Assembly: GCF_044792555.1 (NCBI RefSeq)
Contig: NZ_CP126238.1
Coordinates: 1,860,001 to 1,924,000, forward strand
Source of the DNA: Alicycliphilus denitrificans_A
GTDB lineage: Bacteria; Pseudomonadota; Gammaproteobacteria; Burkholderiales; Burkholderiaceae_C
Direction: 5' to 3'
DNA length: 64,000 bases
Positions 42,260-50,613 of the stretch are shown one piece after another. The translations under genes and the position numbers were made by a program. Every line of letters begins with the position of its first letter. Positions within the stretch are counted from its first letter, which is position 1. The notes beneath the pieces were generated by a model. That model was not told the origin of the DNA, did not search any database, and was given only the letters and a program-made list of their open reading frames with translations.

Positions 42260-43264
42260 TCAGAACGTGCGCACGCGGTTCTCGATGCTGCCAAAGATGT
42301 TCCGCCCCTGGCCGTCGAACATCTCTATGCGCACCTTGTCGCCCTGCTTCATGAAGGGCGTGGCGGGCTGGCCCTGTTCTATGGTTTCGTAGGTACGCAC
42401 CTCGGCCAGGCAGCAGTAGCCCACGCCGCCATTGGCAACCGACGAGCCCCACAGGCTGCCCTGCTTGTTCGACACCGTGCCCGAGCCAATGATGGAGCCC
42501 GCGCACAGCGTGCGCGTCTTGGCCGCATGGGCGATGAGCTGGCCGAAGTCGAAGGTCATGTCCACGCCCGCGTTGGGCTTGCCAAACAGCTCGTCGTTCA
42601 GGTGCACCACCAGCGGCAGCTGCACCTTGGCGCCCTGCCAGGCCATGCCCAGTTCGTCGGGCGTCACGGCCACGGGACTGAAGGCGCTGGCGGGCTTGCT
42701 TTGGAAGAAGCCAAAGCCCTTGGCGAGTTCTGCCGGGATGAGGTTGCGCAGCGACACGTCGTTGACCAGCATCACCAGGCGGATCGCCTGGGCGGCCTGC
42801 GCGGGCGTCGCGCCCTGGGGCAGGTCGCCGGTGACCACGGCGACCTCGGCCTCGAAGTCTATGCCCCAGGCCTCTTTCGCCACGACCTCGCCGCGTGGCG
42901 GGATGAAGCCGTCGCTGCCGCCCTGGTACATCAGCGGGTCGGTGTAGAAGCTCTCGGGCACCTCGGCATGGCGCGCGCGGCGGACCAGCTCCACATGGTT
43001 GATGTAGGCCGAGCCGTCGGCCCATTGCCAGCTGCGGGGCAGGGGCGAATGGCAGGCGGCCTGGTCAAAGGGTTCGCCTTCGATGGCGCCGCTGTTCAGG
43101 GCCTCGTAGACCTGGCGCAGCTGCGGCTCCACGCTGTCCCATTCGTCCATGGCGGCAAGCAGGGTGCGGGCCATGGCGGGTACGCTGCGGCAGCGGCTCA
43201 GGTCGCGGCTGACGACGACGAGGGTGCCGTCGCGGCCGCCTTGGTTCAGGGTGGCGAGTTTCAT
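42260..43264 (-). CDS. Fumarylacetoacetate-hydrolase-family protein
   Basis: A 334-residue FAH-fold hydrolase. The metal ligands sit in DFEAEVAVVTGD, SLRNLIPAEL and FGFFQSKPASAFSPVAV, and GSIIGSGTVSN is the C-terminal active-site loop. FAH enzymes cleave C-C bonds in diketo acids from tyrosine/homogentisate or related aromatic pathways. The next gene is a VOC protein on the same strand and the divergent gene is a LysR regulator, so this is a small inducible pathway; its starting compound is not clear. Confidence 0.87.
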   Translation of the reverse strand: MKLATLNQGGRDGTLVVVSRDLSRCRSVPAMARTLLAAMDEWDSVEPQLRQVYEALNSGAIEGEPFDQAACHSPLPRSWQWADGSAYINHVELVRRARHAEVPESFYTDPLMYQGGSDGFIPPRGEVVAKEAWGIDFEAEVAVVTGDLPQGATPAQAAQAIRLVMLVNDVSLRNLIPAELAKGFGFFQSKPASAFSPVAVTPDELGMAWQGAKVQLPLVVHLNDELFGKPNAGVDMTFDFGQLIAHAAKTRTLCAGSIIGSGTVSNKQGSLWGSSVANGGVGYCCLAEVRTYETIEQGQPATPFMKQGDKVRIEMFDGQGRNIFGSIENRVRTF

Positions 43265-43322
43265 GGCGGAAGTGGCTTTGCGAGAGTGAAGAGGGGCGGT
43301 GGCGCGTGCGCGGGCAGCGGGC

Positions 43323-43868
43323 TTATCCGGCGTAGCTGCCGTCGTGCATCCAGGCGGCGTGCTTGGGGGCTTTCTTGGTGCGCTCCCACTCGTTGAGCAT
43401 GTCCCACTTCACCTCGTCGAGCATCTTGTTCATCTTGGGCGTGGCGCTGTCGGCCGCCAGCTCCAGGCGGTGGCCCGAGGGGTCACGGAAGTAGATCGAT
43501 TGAAAGAGCGTGTGGTTCGTGGGCCCTATGACTTCGATGCCGTCGGCCTCCATCCGGGCCTTGGCCTTCATCATGGTTTCCATGGAATCGACCTTCAGTG
43601 CCAGGTGCTGTGTCCACGACGGGGTGTTGGCGTCCGACGGGGCAATCATGGGCGCCTTGGTCGGCAGCTCAAAGAAGGCCAGGATATTGCCGCCTCCGAT
43701 GTCGATGAAGATGTGCATATAGGGGTCGGGCTCTTTGGTCGAGGGCACCTGGTCCTCGGCAATCGCCAGGATGAAGTCGGCATCCAGGTATTTTTGATAC
43801 CACTCGACGGTTTCCTTGGCGTTTTTGCAGCGATATGCGACGTGGTGGATGCCATTGAGAAAAGCCAT
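43323..43868 (-). CDS. VOC (glyoxalase/extradiol-fold) protein
   Basis: A 181-residue single vicinal-oxygen-chelate domain pair. The metal-binding positions are His8/His9 (GIHHVAYRC), His87-equivalent (WTQHLALKV) and Glu (GHRLELAAD). The C-terminal tail (LNEWERTKKAPKHAAWM) is longer than usual. Such proteins may be dioxygenases, isomerases or resistance enzymes. Co-directional with FAH (58-bp gap), suggesting successive steps in one aromatic route, perhaps with VOC acting before FAH. Confidence 0.82.
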   Translation of the reverse strand: MAFLNGIHHVAYRCKNAKETVEWYQKYLDADFILAIAEDQVPSTKEPDPYMHIFIDIGGGNILAFFELPTKAPMIAPSDANTPSWTQHLALKVDSMETMMKAKARMEADGIEVIGPTNHTLFQSIYFRDPSGHRLELAADSATPKMNKMLDEVKWDMLNEWERTKKAPKHAAWMHDGSYAG

Positions 43869-43913
43869 GGTTGTCTCCTGTGCTGTACGAAGAGGTGGAA
43901 TTGATTAAAGACC

Positions 43914-43930
43914 GAATCGATTTATGATTC
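43914..43930. promoter_or_regulatory. Probable LysR-type binding site
   Basis: GAATC-N7-GATTC lies midway between the divergent VOC and lysR genes in an AT-rich 98-bp spacer, where a LysR protein would bind to control both. Confidence 0.55.
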
Positions 43931-43966
43931 AAACGGTTTTAAACGATCAATTTATAGGGTTTACTT

Positions 43967-44869
43967 ATGAATGTGACGCTGCGCCAGTTGAGTGCCTTCG
44001 TGGCCGTGGCTGAAACCGGCAGCTTCACGCTGGCGGCCGAGCGGCTCTGCATTACCCAGTCGGCCTTGAGCGGCCTGATCAAAGAGCTGGAGACATCCCT
44101 GGGCCTGCGCCTTTTTGACCGCAGCACGCGCCGCCTGCGCCTGTCGGACACGGCGCGCGAGCTCTACCCGCAGATCGAGAAAATCCTGCACGACCTCGAT
44201 GGCGTGGTGAGCGAGGTGGGCAAGCTCAAGGCGCTGCAGCGCGGCAGCGTGCGCGTGGCCGTGTCGCAGCTGCTCGCCTGCACGCTGCTGCCCGAGCTCA
44301 TGGCCGGCTTTCGTGCGCAGCACCCGGGCGTGCAGCTGCGCCTGGTCGATTGCGCGGTCGAGAGCGTGATGGCGCGGGTGTTTTCCGGCGAGGTGGATAT
44401 GGGCATAGGCCCGGAGCGCGAGGCCAATTCCGACATTGCCGCCGAGCAGCTGTTTTCCCTGCCCTTCATGGCCGTGATGCCGCCAGGCCATGCGCTGGCG
44501 CGCCGGCGTACGCTGCAGTGGCACGACCTGTCCGGGCAGTCCCTGATCACCCTGCAGGGGCAGTTCACGGAGCTGCTGGTGAGCGACGTGGGCGAGGCCG
44601 CGCGCGGCCTGCACAAGGAGAACTTCATGCAGGTGACATTCATGACCACGGCGCTGGCGCTGGTGCGCGCGGGCTTGGGGCTCACGCTGTGCATACCCTA
44701 TGCGCGCTCGCTGGTCGAGCAATTCGGCCTCGTCATGCGGCCCGTGGGCGGCCCGGTGGTGGAGCGCAGCTTCTGGCTCTTCACGCGCCGGGGCAGGGCG
44801 CTGTCGCCCGCGGCCCAGGAATTCCGCAGTTTTCTGCAGCAGCGGCTCAGGACTTCGCTTTTGTGCTAG
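43967..44869 (+). CDS. LysR-family transcriptional regulator
   Basis: A 300-residue LTTR. Residues 1-60 form the winged HTH (LRQLSAFVAVAETGSFTLAAERLCITQSALSGLIKELE), and residues 90-300 the periplasmic-binding-protein-like effector domain. It is divergent from the VOC-FAH pair with a 98-bp spacer, so it likely activates those genes in response to an intermediate. The effector is unknown. Confidence 0.9.
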   Translation: MNVTLRQLSAFVAVAETGSFTLAAERLCITQSALSGLIKELETSLGLRLFDRSTRRLRLSDTARELYPQIEKILHDLDGVVSEVGKLKALQRGSVRVAVSQLLACTLLPELMAGFRAQHPGVQLRLVDCAVESVMARVFSGEVDMGIGPEREANSDIAAEQLFSLPFMAVMPPGHALARRRTLQWHDLSGQSLITLQGQFTELLVSDVGEAARGLHKENFMQVTFMTTALALVRAGLGLTLCIPYARSLVEQFGLVMRPVGGPVVERSFWLFTRRGRALSPAAQEFRSFLQQRLRTSLLC

Positions 44870-44879
44870 AGTTGTCCGC

Positions 44880-44936
44880 ATGTCGTTTCTGTCCCTAGCA
44901 CTACTACTGAACTTGTCCCACGGGCAGGCACAGTAG
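44880..44936 (+). CDS. leuL: leuA leader peptide
   Basis: An 18-codon peptide, MSFLSLALLLNLSHGQAQ. Six Leu codons, including a run of three (CTA CTA CTG), are followed 35 bp later by a terminator hairpin and then by the leuA coding region. Ribosome stalling at Leu codons when leucine is scarce would allow read-through: classic attenuation. Too short for routine ORF calling. Confidence 0.88.
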   Translation: MSFLSLALLLNLSHGQAQ

Positions 44937-44970
44937 CGCGCGTACAGTCCCACACATACACACCTACTCC

Positions 44971-45004
44971 ACGGCCCGTAGCACCAGCGACGGGCCGTTT
45001 TTGT
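44971..45004 (+). terminator. Leucine attenuator hairpin
   Basis: ACGGCCCGT / ACGGGCCGT stem with a 10-nt loop and TTTTTGTTTG. It lies between the leader peptide and leuA, so it is the terminator of the attenuator. The exact pause/antiterminator pairings were not worked out. Confidence 0.85.
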
Positions 45005-45065
45005 TTGTGCAGGTCGCTGGATGCGGGTCAGATTCGATTCCCGATCCATGAAAGAGAAAGCCACC

Positions 45066-46733
45066 ATGTTGCACAACCCCGCCACCAAGTACCGCCCCAC
45101 TGCCCCCGTGCGCCTCGCTGACCGCACCTGGCCCGACGCGGTGATCACCCAGGCCCCCATCTGGTGCAGCGTGGACCTGCGCGACGGCAACCAGGCCCTG
45201 ATCGAGCCCATGGACATAGAGCGCAAGATGCGCATGTTCGAGCAACTGGTGAAGATCGGCTTCAAGGAGATCGAGGTCGGCTTTCCCTCCGCCTCGCAGG
45301 TCGAGTTCGACTTCGTGCGCAAGCTCATCGAGGAAGACCGCATCCCTCATGATGTGACCATCCAGGTGCTGACCCAGGCGCGCGAGCCGCTGATCCACCG
45401 CACCTTCGAGGCCTTGGCCGGCGCGCCGCGCGCCATCGTCCACCTGTACAACGCCACTGCGCCGGTGATGCGCCGCGTGGTGCTGGGCATGAGCGAGGAC
45501 GAGATCGTCGAGTTGGCTACCAGCCATGCACGGCTGTTCAAGGACATCGCCGCGCGGTATCCGGCCACCGACTGGACGTTCGAGTATTCGCCCGAGATGT
45601 ATTCGGACACCGAGCTCGAATTCTCCAAGCGCGTGATCGACGCCGTGACCGAGGTGTGGCAGCCCACACCGCAGAAGAAATGCATCATCAACCTGCCCAC
45701 CACGGTGGAGCATTCCACGCCCAACATCTTTGCCGACATGGTGGAGTGGACGCACCGCCATATCAAGCGCCGTGACAGCGTGGTGCTGTCCGTGCACCCG
45801 CACAATGATCGCGGTACCGGCACAGCCTCGGCCGAACTGGCCTTGATGGCGGGCGCCGATCGCCTCGAAGGCTGCCTGTTTGGCAACGGCGAGCGCACCG
45901 GCAACCTCGACGTGGTGAACGTGGCCCTCAACATGTACATCCAGGGTGTGCACCCGGGGCTGGATTTTTCCGACATCGACGGCATCCGCAGCACCGTGGA
46001 GCACTGCAACCAGCTGCCCGTGCACCCGCGCCACCCCTATGTGGGCGACCTGGTCTACACCTCGTTCTCTGGCTCGCACCAGGACGCGATCAAGAAGGCC
46101 TTTACCGAGCGCCGCGAGGGCGACATCTGGGACATGCCCTATCTGCCTATCGACCCGAAGGACCTGGGCCGCAGCTATGAGGCCGTGATTCGCGTCAACA
46201 GTCAGTCCGGCAAGGGCGGCATCGCCTATCTGCTGGAGAGCGAATACGGCCTGCAGCTGCCGCGCCGCCTGCAGATCGAGTTCAGCCAGGTCGTGCAGCG
46301 CGAGATGGACGCCAGCGGCAAGGAGCTGACGGCGGGTGACCTCTGGAGTCTGTTCCAGCGTGAATACCACTTCCAGTCGGTGGCCGCGCCTGCCTACCGC
46401 ATGCAGGAGCAGGAGGGCAGCTTCTCCTTGAGCGCCGGCCTGCAGTGGCAGGGTGAGCGGCTTTACATCGAGGGTGCGGGCAACGGGCCCATCGATGCCT
46501 TCGTGCAGGCCGTGTCTGCGGCGCTCGAGCGCGAGGTGCGCGTGCTGGACTACAACGAGCACGCCGTCGGCGAGGGCGCCAGCGCCAAGGCCGTGGCCTA
46601 TGTGGAGATGCGCATCGACGAGCGCCACACGGTATACGGCGTGGCCATGGATGCCAACATCGTCTCCGCATCGTTCCGCGCCATTCTCTCGGGCCTGCAG
46701 CGCGTGCCGCAGGCGCAGGCCGCAGTGGCGTAA
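45066..46733 (+). CDS. leuA: 2-isopropylmalate synthase, long type
   Basis: A 555-residue LeuA of the long (LeuA2, yeast/actinobacterial-like) type. The N-terminal DLRDGNQALIEPMD holds the conserved Arg/Asp, LSVHPHNDRGTG has the metal-binding His, and LFGNGERTGN follows. The C-terminal third is the leucine-binding regulatory domain. It condenses acetyl-CoA with 2-oxoisovalerate, the first step of leucine synthesis. ATG at 45066 (MLHNPATKYRP) is used. Expressed under the attenuator just upstream. Confidence 0.92.
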   Translation: MLHNPATKYRPTAPVRLADRTWPDAVITQAPIWCSVDLRDGNQALIEPMDIERKMRMFEQLVKIGFKEIEVGFPSASQVEFDFVRKLIEEDRIPHDVTIQVLTQAREPLIHRTFEALAGAPRAIVHLYNATAPVMRRVVLGMSEDEIVELATSHARLFKDIAARYPATDWTFEYSPEMYSDTELEFSKRVIDAVTEVWQPTPQKKCIINLPTTVEHSTPNIFADMVEWTHRHIKRRDSVVLSVHPHNDRGTGTASAELALMAGADRLEGCLFGNGERTGNLDVVNVALNMYIQGVHPGLDFSDIDGIRSTVEHCNQLPVHPRHPYVGDLVYTSFSGSHQDAIKKAFTERREGDIWDMPYLPIDPKDLGRSYEAVIRVNSQSGKGGIAYLLESEYGLQLPRRLQIEFSQVVQREMDASGKELTAGDLWSLFQREYHFQSVAAPAYRMQEQEGSFSLSAGLQWQGERLYIEGAGNGPIDAFVQAVSAALEREVRVLDYNEHAVGEGASAKAVAYVEMRIDERHTVYGVAMDANIVSASFRAILSGLQRVPQAQAAVA

Positions 46734-46768
46734 AGTTCCTGTTTCCGCTCACACGACAGAGGCAACCC

Positions 46769-48310
46769 ATGAGCTCCGACAAACTCATCATCTTCGACAC
46801 CACCTTGCGCGATGGCGAACAGTCTCCCGGCGCCAGCATGACGCGCGACGAGAAGCTGCGCATCGCGCGCCAGCTCGAACGCCTGAAGGTGGATGTGATC
46901 GAGGCCGGTTTTGCCGCCAGCAGCAATGGCGACTTCGAATGCGTGCAGGCGATTGCCCGCGCCATCAAGGACTCCACGGTCTGCTCGCTGTCGCGTGCCA
47001 ACGACCGTGACATTGCGCGCGCGGCCGAGGCACTCAAGGACGCGCAGCGCGGGCGCATCCACACCTTCATCGCCACCAGCCCCCTGCACATGGAGAAAAA
47101 GCTGCGCATGACGCCCGAGGAGGTGCTGGAGCAGTCGCGCCTGGCCGTGCGCTTTGCGCGCAATCTGATGCAGGACATCGAGTTCAGCGCCGAGGACGGC
47201 TACCGCAGCGAGATCGACTTTCTGGCGCGCGTGTGCGAGGCGGTGATCAACGAAGGGGCGACCACCATCAACATCCCCGACACCGTGGGCTATGCCGTGC
47301 CCGAGCTGTATGGTCACTTCATCAAGACGCTGCGTGAAAAAGTGCCCAACAGCGACAAGGCCATCTGGAGCGTGCATTGCCACAACGACCTGGGCATGGC
47401 CGTGGCCAACAGCCTGGCGGGGGTGAAGATCGGCGGCGCGCGCCAGGTCGAGTGCACCATCAACGGCCTGGGCGAGCGCGCGGGCAATTGCTCGCTCGAA
47501 GAAATCGTCATGGCCGTGAAGACGCGGCGCGACTATTTCGGACTGGAGGTGGGTATTGATGCCTCGCAGATCGTGCCGGCGAGCAAGATGGTCAGCGCCA
47601 CCACCGGCTTCGTGGTGCAGCCGAACAAGGCCGTGGTGGGGGCGAACGCCTTTGCGCACGCCAGCGGCATCCACCAGGACGGCGTGCTCAAGGCGCGCGA
47701 CACCTACGAGATCATGCGCGCCGAGGACGTGGGCTGGAGCGCCAACAAGATCGTGCTGGGCAAGCTCTCCGGGCGCACGGCGTTCAAGCAGCGCCTGCAG
47801 GAGCTGGGCGTGGTGCTGGAGTCCGAGGGCGAGATCATGGCGGCGTTCTCCAAGTTCAAGGAACTGGCCGACCGCAAGAGCGAGATCTTCGACGAGGACA
47901 TCCTGGCGCTGGTCAGTGACGAGAGCGTGACGGCCGAGAAAGAGCAGTACGGTTTCATCTCGCTGGCGCAGCACAGCGAAACCGGCGAAATGCCGCATGC
48001 CGAGATCGTCTTCACCATCGATGGCCGTGAGGTGCGCGGCACATCGGACGGCAACGGCCCGGTCGATGCTTCGCTCAAGGCCATTGAAAGCCAGGTGAAA
48101 AGCGGGGCGGAGATGGTGCTGTATTCGGTCAACGCCATCACCGGCTCGACCGATGCACAGGGCGAGGTGACGGTGCGCCTGCAAAACGCCGGCCGCGTGG
48201 TCAATGGCGTGGGCGCCGACCCGGATATCGTCGTGGCTTCGGCCAAGGCCTATCTGCATGCGCTGAACAAGCTGCAAAGTAAAGCCGAACGTGTCGCGGC
48301 GCAGGGTTGA
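46769..48310 (+). CDS. leuA: 2-isopropylmalate synthase, standard bacterial type
   Basis: A 513-residue LeuA of the common bacterial type: IFDTTLRDGEQSPGASMTRDEK, IWSVHCHNDLGMAVANS, INGLGERAGN and a complete C-terminal regulatory domain (HGHE-less but with VRLQNAGRVVNGVGAD). It shares function with, but is only distantly related to, the 555-residue LeuA encoded 35 bp upstream. The two may differ in leucine sensitivity; citramalate synthase is a less likely alternative. Confidence 0.9.
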   Translation: MSSDKLIIFDTTLRDGEQSPGASMTRDEKLRIARQLERLKVDVIEAGFAASSNGDFECVQAIARAIKDSTVCSLSRANDRDIARAAEALKDAQRGRIHTFIATSPLHMEKKLRMTPEEVLEQSRLAVRFARNLMQDIEFSAEDGYRSEIDFLARVCEAVINEGATTINIPDTVGYAVPELYGHFIKTLREKVPNSDKAIWSVHCHNDLGMAVANSLAGVKIGGARQVECTINGLGERAGNCSLEEIVMAVKTRRDYFGLEVGIDASQIVPASKMVSATTGFVVQPNKAVVGANAFAHASGIHQDGVLKARDTYEIMRAEDVGWSANKIVLGKLSGRTAFKQRLQELGVVLESEGEIMAAFSKFKELADRKSEIFDEDILALVSDESVTAEKEQYGFISLAQHSETGEMPHAEIVFTIDGREVRGTSDGNGPVDASLKAIESQVKSGAEMVLYSVNAITGSTDAQGEVTVRLQNAGRVVNGVGADPDIVVASAKAYLHALNKLQSKAERVAAQG

Positions 48311-48311
48311 C

Positions 48312-48477
48312 CTAGTGTCGTGACACCCATCCCATGCCGGTCTGTGCTTGCCCTCGAATCGCAGCGCTGCGTTGCAGCCCTTGCCCAGATGTCCAATCTG
48401 GGCTGCGGCCTGCGCCTTGCGCTGCGTTCCGATGGCCGCGCCCAGCCTGCGACATCTGATGGGCGTCGCGACACTAG
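48312..48477. mobile_element. MITE-like element with 20-bp terminal inverted repeats
   Basis: A 166-bp segment with ends CTAGTGTCGTGACACCCATC and, inverted, CTAGTGTCGCGACGCCCATC: 18 of 20 match. The interior is nearly one long imperfect hairpin (GCAGCGCTGCG, GCCCAGATGTCCAATCTGGG). No ORF. It sits 1 bp after the second leuA stop and before the shared terminator. Confidence 0.7.
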
Positions 48478-48498
48478 CCTAAAATTCAGGTAGTTTTT

Positions 48499-48538
48499 AA
48501 AAAAGTCGCGCAAGATATTGATCTTGCGCGACTTTTTT
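48499..48538. terminator. Bidirectional terminator
   Basis: AAAAAAGTCGCGCAAGAT / ATCTTGCGCGACTTTTTT with a 4-nt loop, A-tract on one side and T-tract on the other. It closes the leuA operon and insulates the PBP gene. Confidence 0.93.
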
Positions 48539-48583
48539 TGATTCTGTAAACTCCAGTACAGTTTCTTACGCTCGGAGCATCTG

Positions 48584-49657
48584 ATGCACGCCCGCTTTCG
48601 CATCACCTCACTTCTTTCTCATGCTCTGGCCTTCGCGGTTCTGGGTCTGGCCTTGGCTGTGCCCGATGTGCACGCCACCCAGCGTAAACCTGCCGCGGCC
48701 AAAAAAACTGCATCTGTCCCGGCCAAGCGCGTGGCGGCCAAGCTGCCCCACAAGGCAAGTGCCAACAAGGCCACGCGTGTCTCTGCGCGCAGCGCCAAGG
48801 CGCCGGTGCGCATGGCGGCAGAGCCTGCGCGCGTGTCCTTCGGCCAACTGGCAGGCCTGCATGCGGTAAGCGATCCGCTGGACCTCAAGTCCAGCGTGGC
48901 TCTGGTCATCGATCAGGACACCAAGGAGGTTTTGCTGAGCAAGAACGATCACGCGGTGCTGCCGATTGCCTCGCTGACCAAGCTCATGACGGGCCTCTTG
49001 ATTTCCGAGGCGCGCCTGCCCATGGATGAGCCGATCACCATTACGCAGGATGACGTGGACACCGAGAAAGGCAGCGGTTCGCGCCTGACCGTGGGCGCCA
49101 CTCTGTCGCGCGCAGAGCTGTTGCACCTGGCCTTGATGTCCAGCGAGAACCGTGCCGCCCATGCTCTGGGTCGTACCTATCCCGGTGGGCTGGCGGCATT
49201 CGTGCAGCGTATGAACGCCAAGGCCAAGCTGCTGGGCATGACGGAGACGCGTTTTGTCGAGCCTACGGGCCTGTCCAGCAACAATCAGTCCAGTGCCCAT
49301 GACCTGGCCACGCTGGTCAATGTGGCGCATGGCGATGCGCTGCTGCGCGAATTCTCCACCTCCCCTGGCCATGAGGTCATGGTGGGGAAGCGGGTTCTGC
49401 AATACAACAACACCAACCGTCTCGTGAAGAGCCCGTCCTGGGATATCGGCCTGCAAAAGACGGGCTATATCTCCGAGGCGGGCCGCTGCCTGGTGATGCA
49501 GGCGGAGATTGCGGGGCGCAAGCTGATCATGGTGTTCCTGGACTCCGCCGGCAAGTTCAGCCGTCTGGGCGATGCCGAGCGGGTGCGCTCCTGGGTGGAA
49601 AAAATGCACCCCATCAGCGGCGCCAACATGGGCGCCGCAGCCATGCCCAGGAGTTGA
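48584..49657 (+). CDS. pbpG: D-alanyl-D-alanine endopeptidase (PBP7/8, S11 family)
   Basis: A 357-residue exported penicillin-binding protein. Signal peptide about residues 1-30, then a Lys/Ala-rich linker (35-80). The three S11 motifs are intact: S130-L-T-K133, S187-E-N189 and K292-T-G294. It cleaves peptide cross-links in murein. It lacks a C-terminal amphipathic membrane anchor, as PBP7/8 do. Confidence 0.88.
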   Translation: MHARFRITSLLSHALAFAVLGLALAVPDVHATQRKPAAAKKTASVPAKRVAAKLPHKASANKATRVSARSAKAPVRMAAEPARVSFGQLAGLHAVSDPLDLKSSVALVIDQDTKEVLLSKNDHAVLPIASLTKLMTGLLISEARLPMDEPITITQDDVDTEKGSGSRLTVGATLSRAELLHLALMSSENRAAHALGRTYPGGLAAFVQRMNAKAKLLGMTETRFVEPTGLSSNNQSSAHDLATLVNVAHGDALLREFSTSPGHEVMVGKRVLQYNNTNRLVKSPSWDIGLQKTGYISEAGRCLVMQAEIAGRKLIMVFLDSAGKFSRLGDAERVRSWVEKMHPISGANMGAAAMPRS

Positions 49658-49691
49658 TCAGCGCCGCCGCTGCGGCGGCGTTGCTCCATGC

Positions 49692-50504
49692 TCAGGGTGT
49701 CTCTTGCCCATTGAGCGCCGTGCGCAGGCCGGTGGTGTAGCCCAGCGCCAGGGAAATCTCCTGCGCGGCGGCCTGCAGCTTGGGTAGCCAGCCATCGTCC
49801 AGCCGGTCGGCAGGGGCCGAGATCGACAGGCCCGCCACGAGCTGGCCCTGGTCGTCGAATACGCCTGCGGCCATGCAGCGTACGCCCAGTTCCAGCTCTT
49901 CGTTGTCGCGCGCAATGCCGTACTGCCGCGCCTTGCCGAGTTCACGCTCCAGAATCGGCAGCTGGGTGATGCTGTTGCGCGTGTGGCCGGGCAGGCCGGT
50001 GCGCGTGGCGTAGGCGCGCACGCGCTGGGGGTCGTCGGCGGCCAAAAACAGCTTGCCGGTGGATGTGAGGTGCAGCGGCGCATGCCCACCGATGGCGCGC
50101 ACCACCTGCATGCCAGAACGCTCGCTGTAGGCGCGTTCGATGTACACGATCTCGTCGCCCTGGCGCACGCTCAGGTTCACCGGCTGCTGGATCAGCTTGT
50201 GCAGCTGGCGCATGGGGATCAGGGCGGCGTCGCGCACGGACAGGCGTGCCTTGACCAGGTTGCCCAGCTCCAGCAGGCGCATGCCCAGGCGGTAGCTGCC
50301 CGACTCGGGCCGGTCCACGAAGCGGCCTATCGTCAGGTCGTTGAGGATGCGGTGGGCAGTGGAGGGGTGCAGGCCCGTGCGTTCGCTGATTTCCTTGAGC
50401 GAGACCGATTCTTCCTTCGAGGCCAGCACATCAATCAGCTGGAACATGCGCTCCAGCACCTGAACATTGGGCTTGGCATGCATGTCTGCCGGGTTTTTCT
50501 TCAT
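49692..50504 (-). CDS. IclR-family transcriptional regulator
   Basis: A 270-residue IclR protein. N-terminal winged HTH (SLKEISERTGLHPSTAHRILNDL), C-terminal GAF-like effector domain (IYIERAYSERSGMQVVRAIGG, ISAPADRLDD). Neighbours are a PBP gene and, upstream, putP, so its target is unclear. A GC-rich stem (CGCCGCCG / CGGCGGCG, 49662-49680) separates it from the convergent PBP gene. Confidence 0.88.
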   Translation of the reverse strand: MKKNPADMHAKPNVQVLERMFQLIDVLASKEESVSLKEISERTGLHPSTAHRILNDLTIGRFVDRPESGSYRLGMRLLELGNLVKARLSVRDAALIPMRQLHKLIQQPVNLSVRQGDEIVYIERAYSERSGMQVVRAIGGHAPLHLTSTGKLFLAADDPQRVRAYATRTGLPGHTRNSITQLPILERELGKARQYGIARDNEELELGVRCMAAGVFDDQGQLVAGLSISAPADRLDDGWLPKLQAAAQEISLALGYTTGLRTALNGQETP

Positions 50505-50565
50505 GGCGATGAGAGCGGTTACTAATCGTTCATTTTATCTGGTGAAAAGCAAACCTGCAGACAGC

Positions 50566-50600
50566 AAGGCCCGGCATGCAGCAGCAGTGCCGGGCCTTTT
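50566..50600. terminator. Terminator downstream of putP
   Basis: AAGGCCCGGCA / TGCCGGGCCTT 11-bp stem with an 11-nt loop and TTTTC; near-symmetric, so it may work both ways. It lies 13 bp past the putP stop and separates it from the iclR promoter region. Confidence 0.8.
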
Positions 50601-50613
50601 CAAACGGGGTGGA

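Noticed and set aside
44964..46628. Minus-strand open frame of 554 codons opposite leuA
   Set aside because: Shadow of leuA; His/Val/Asp-rich and without motifs.
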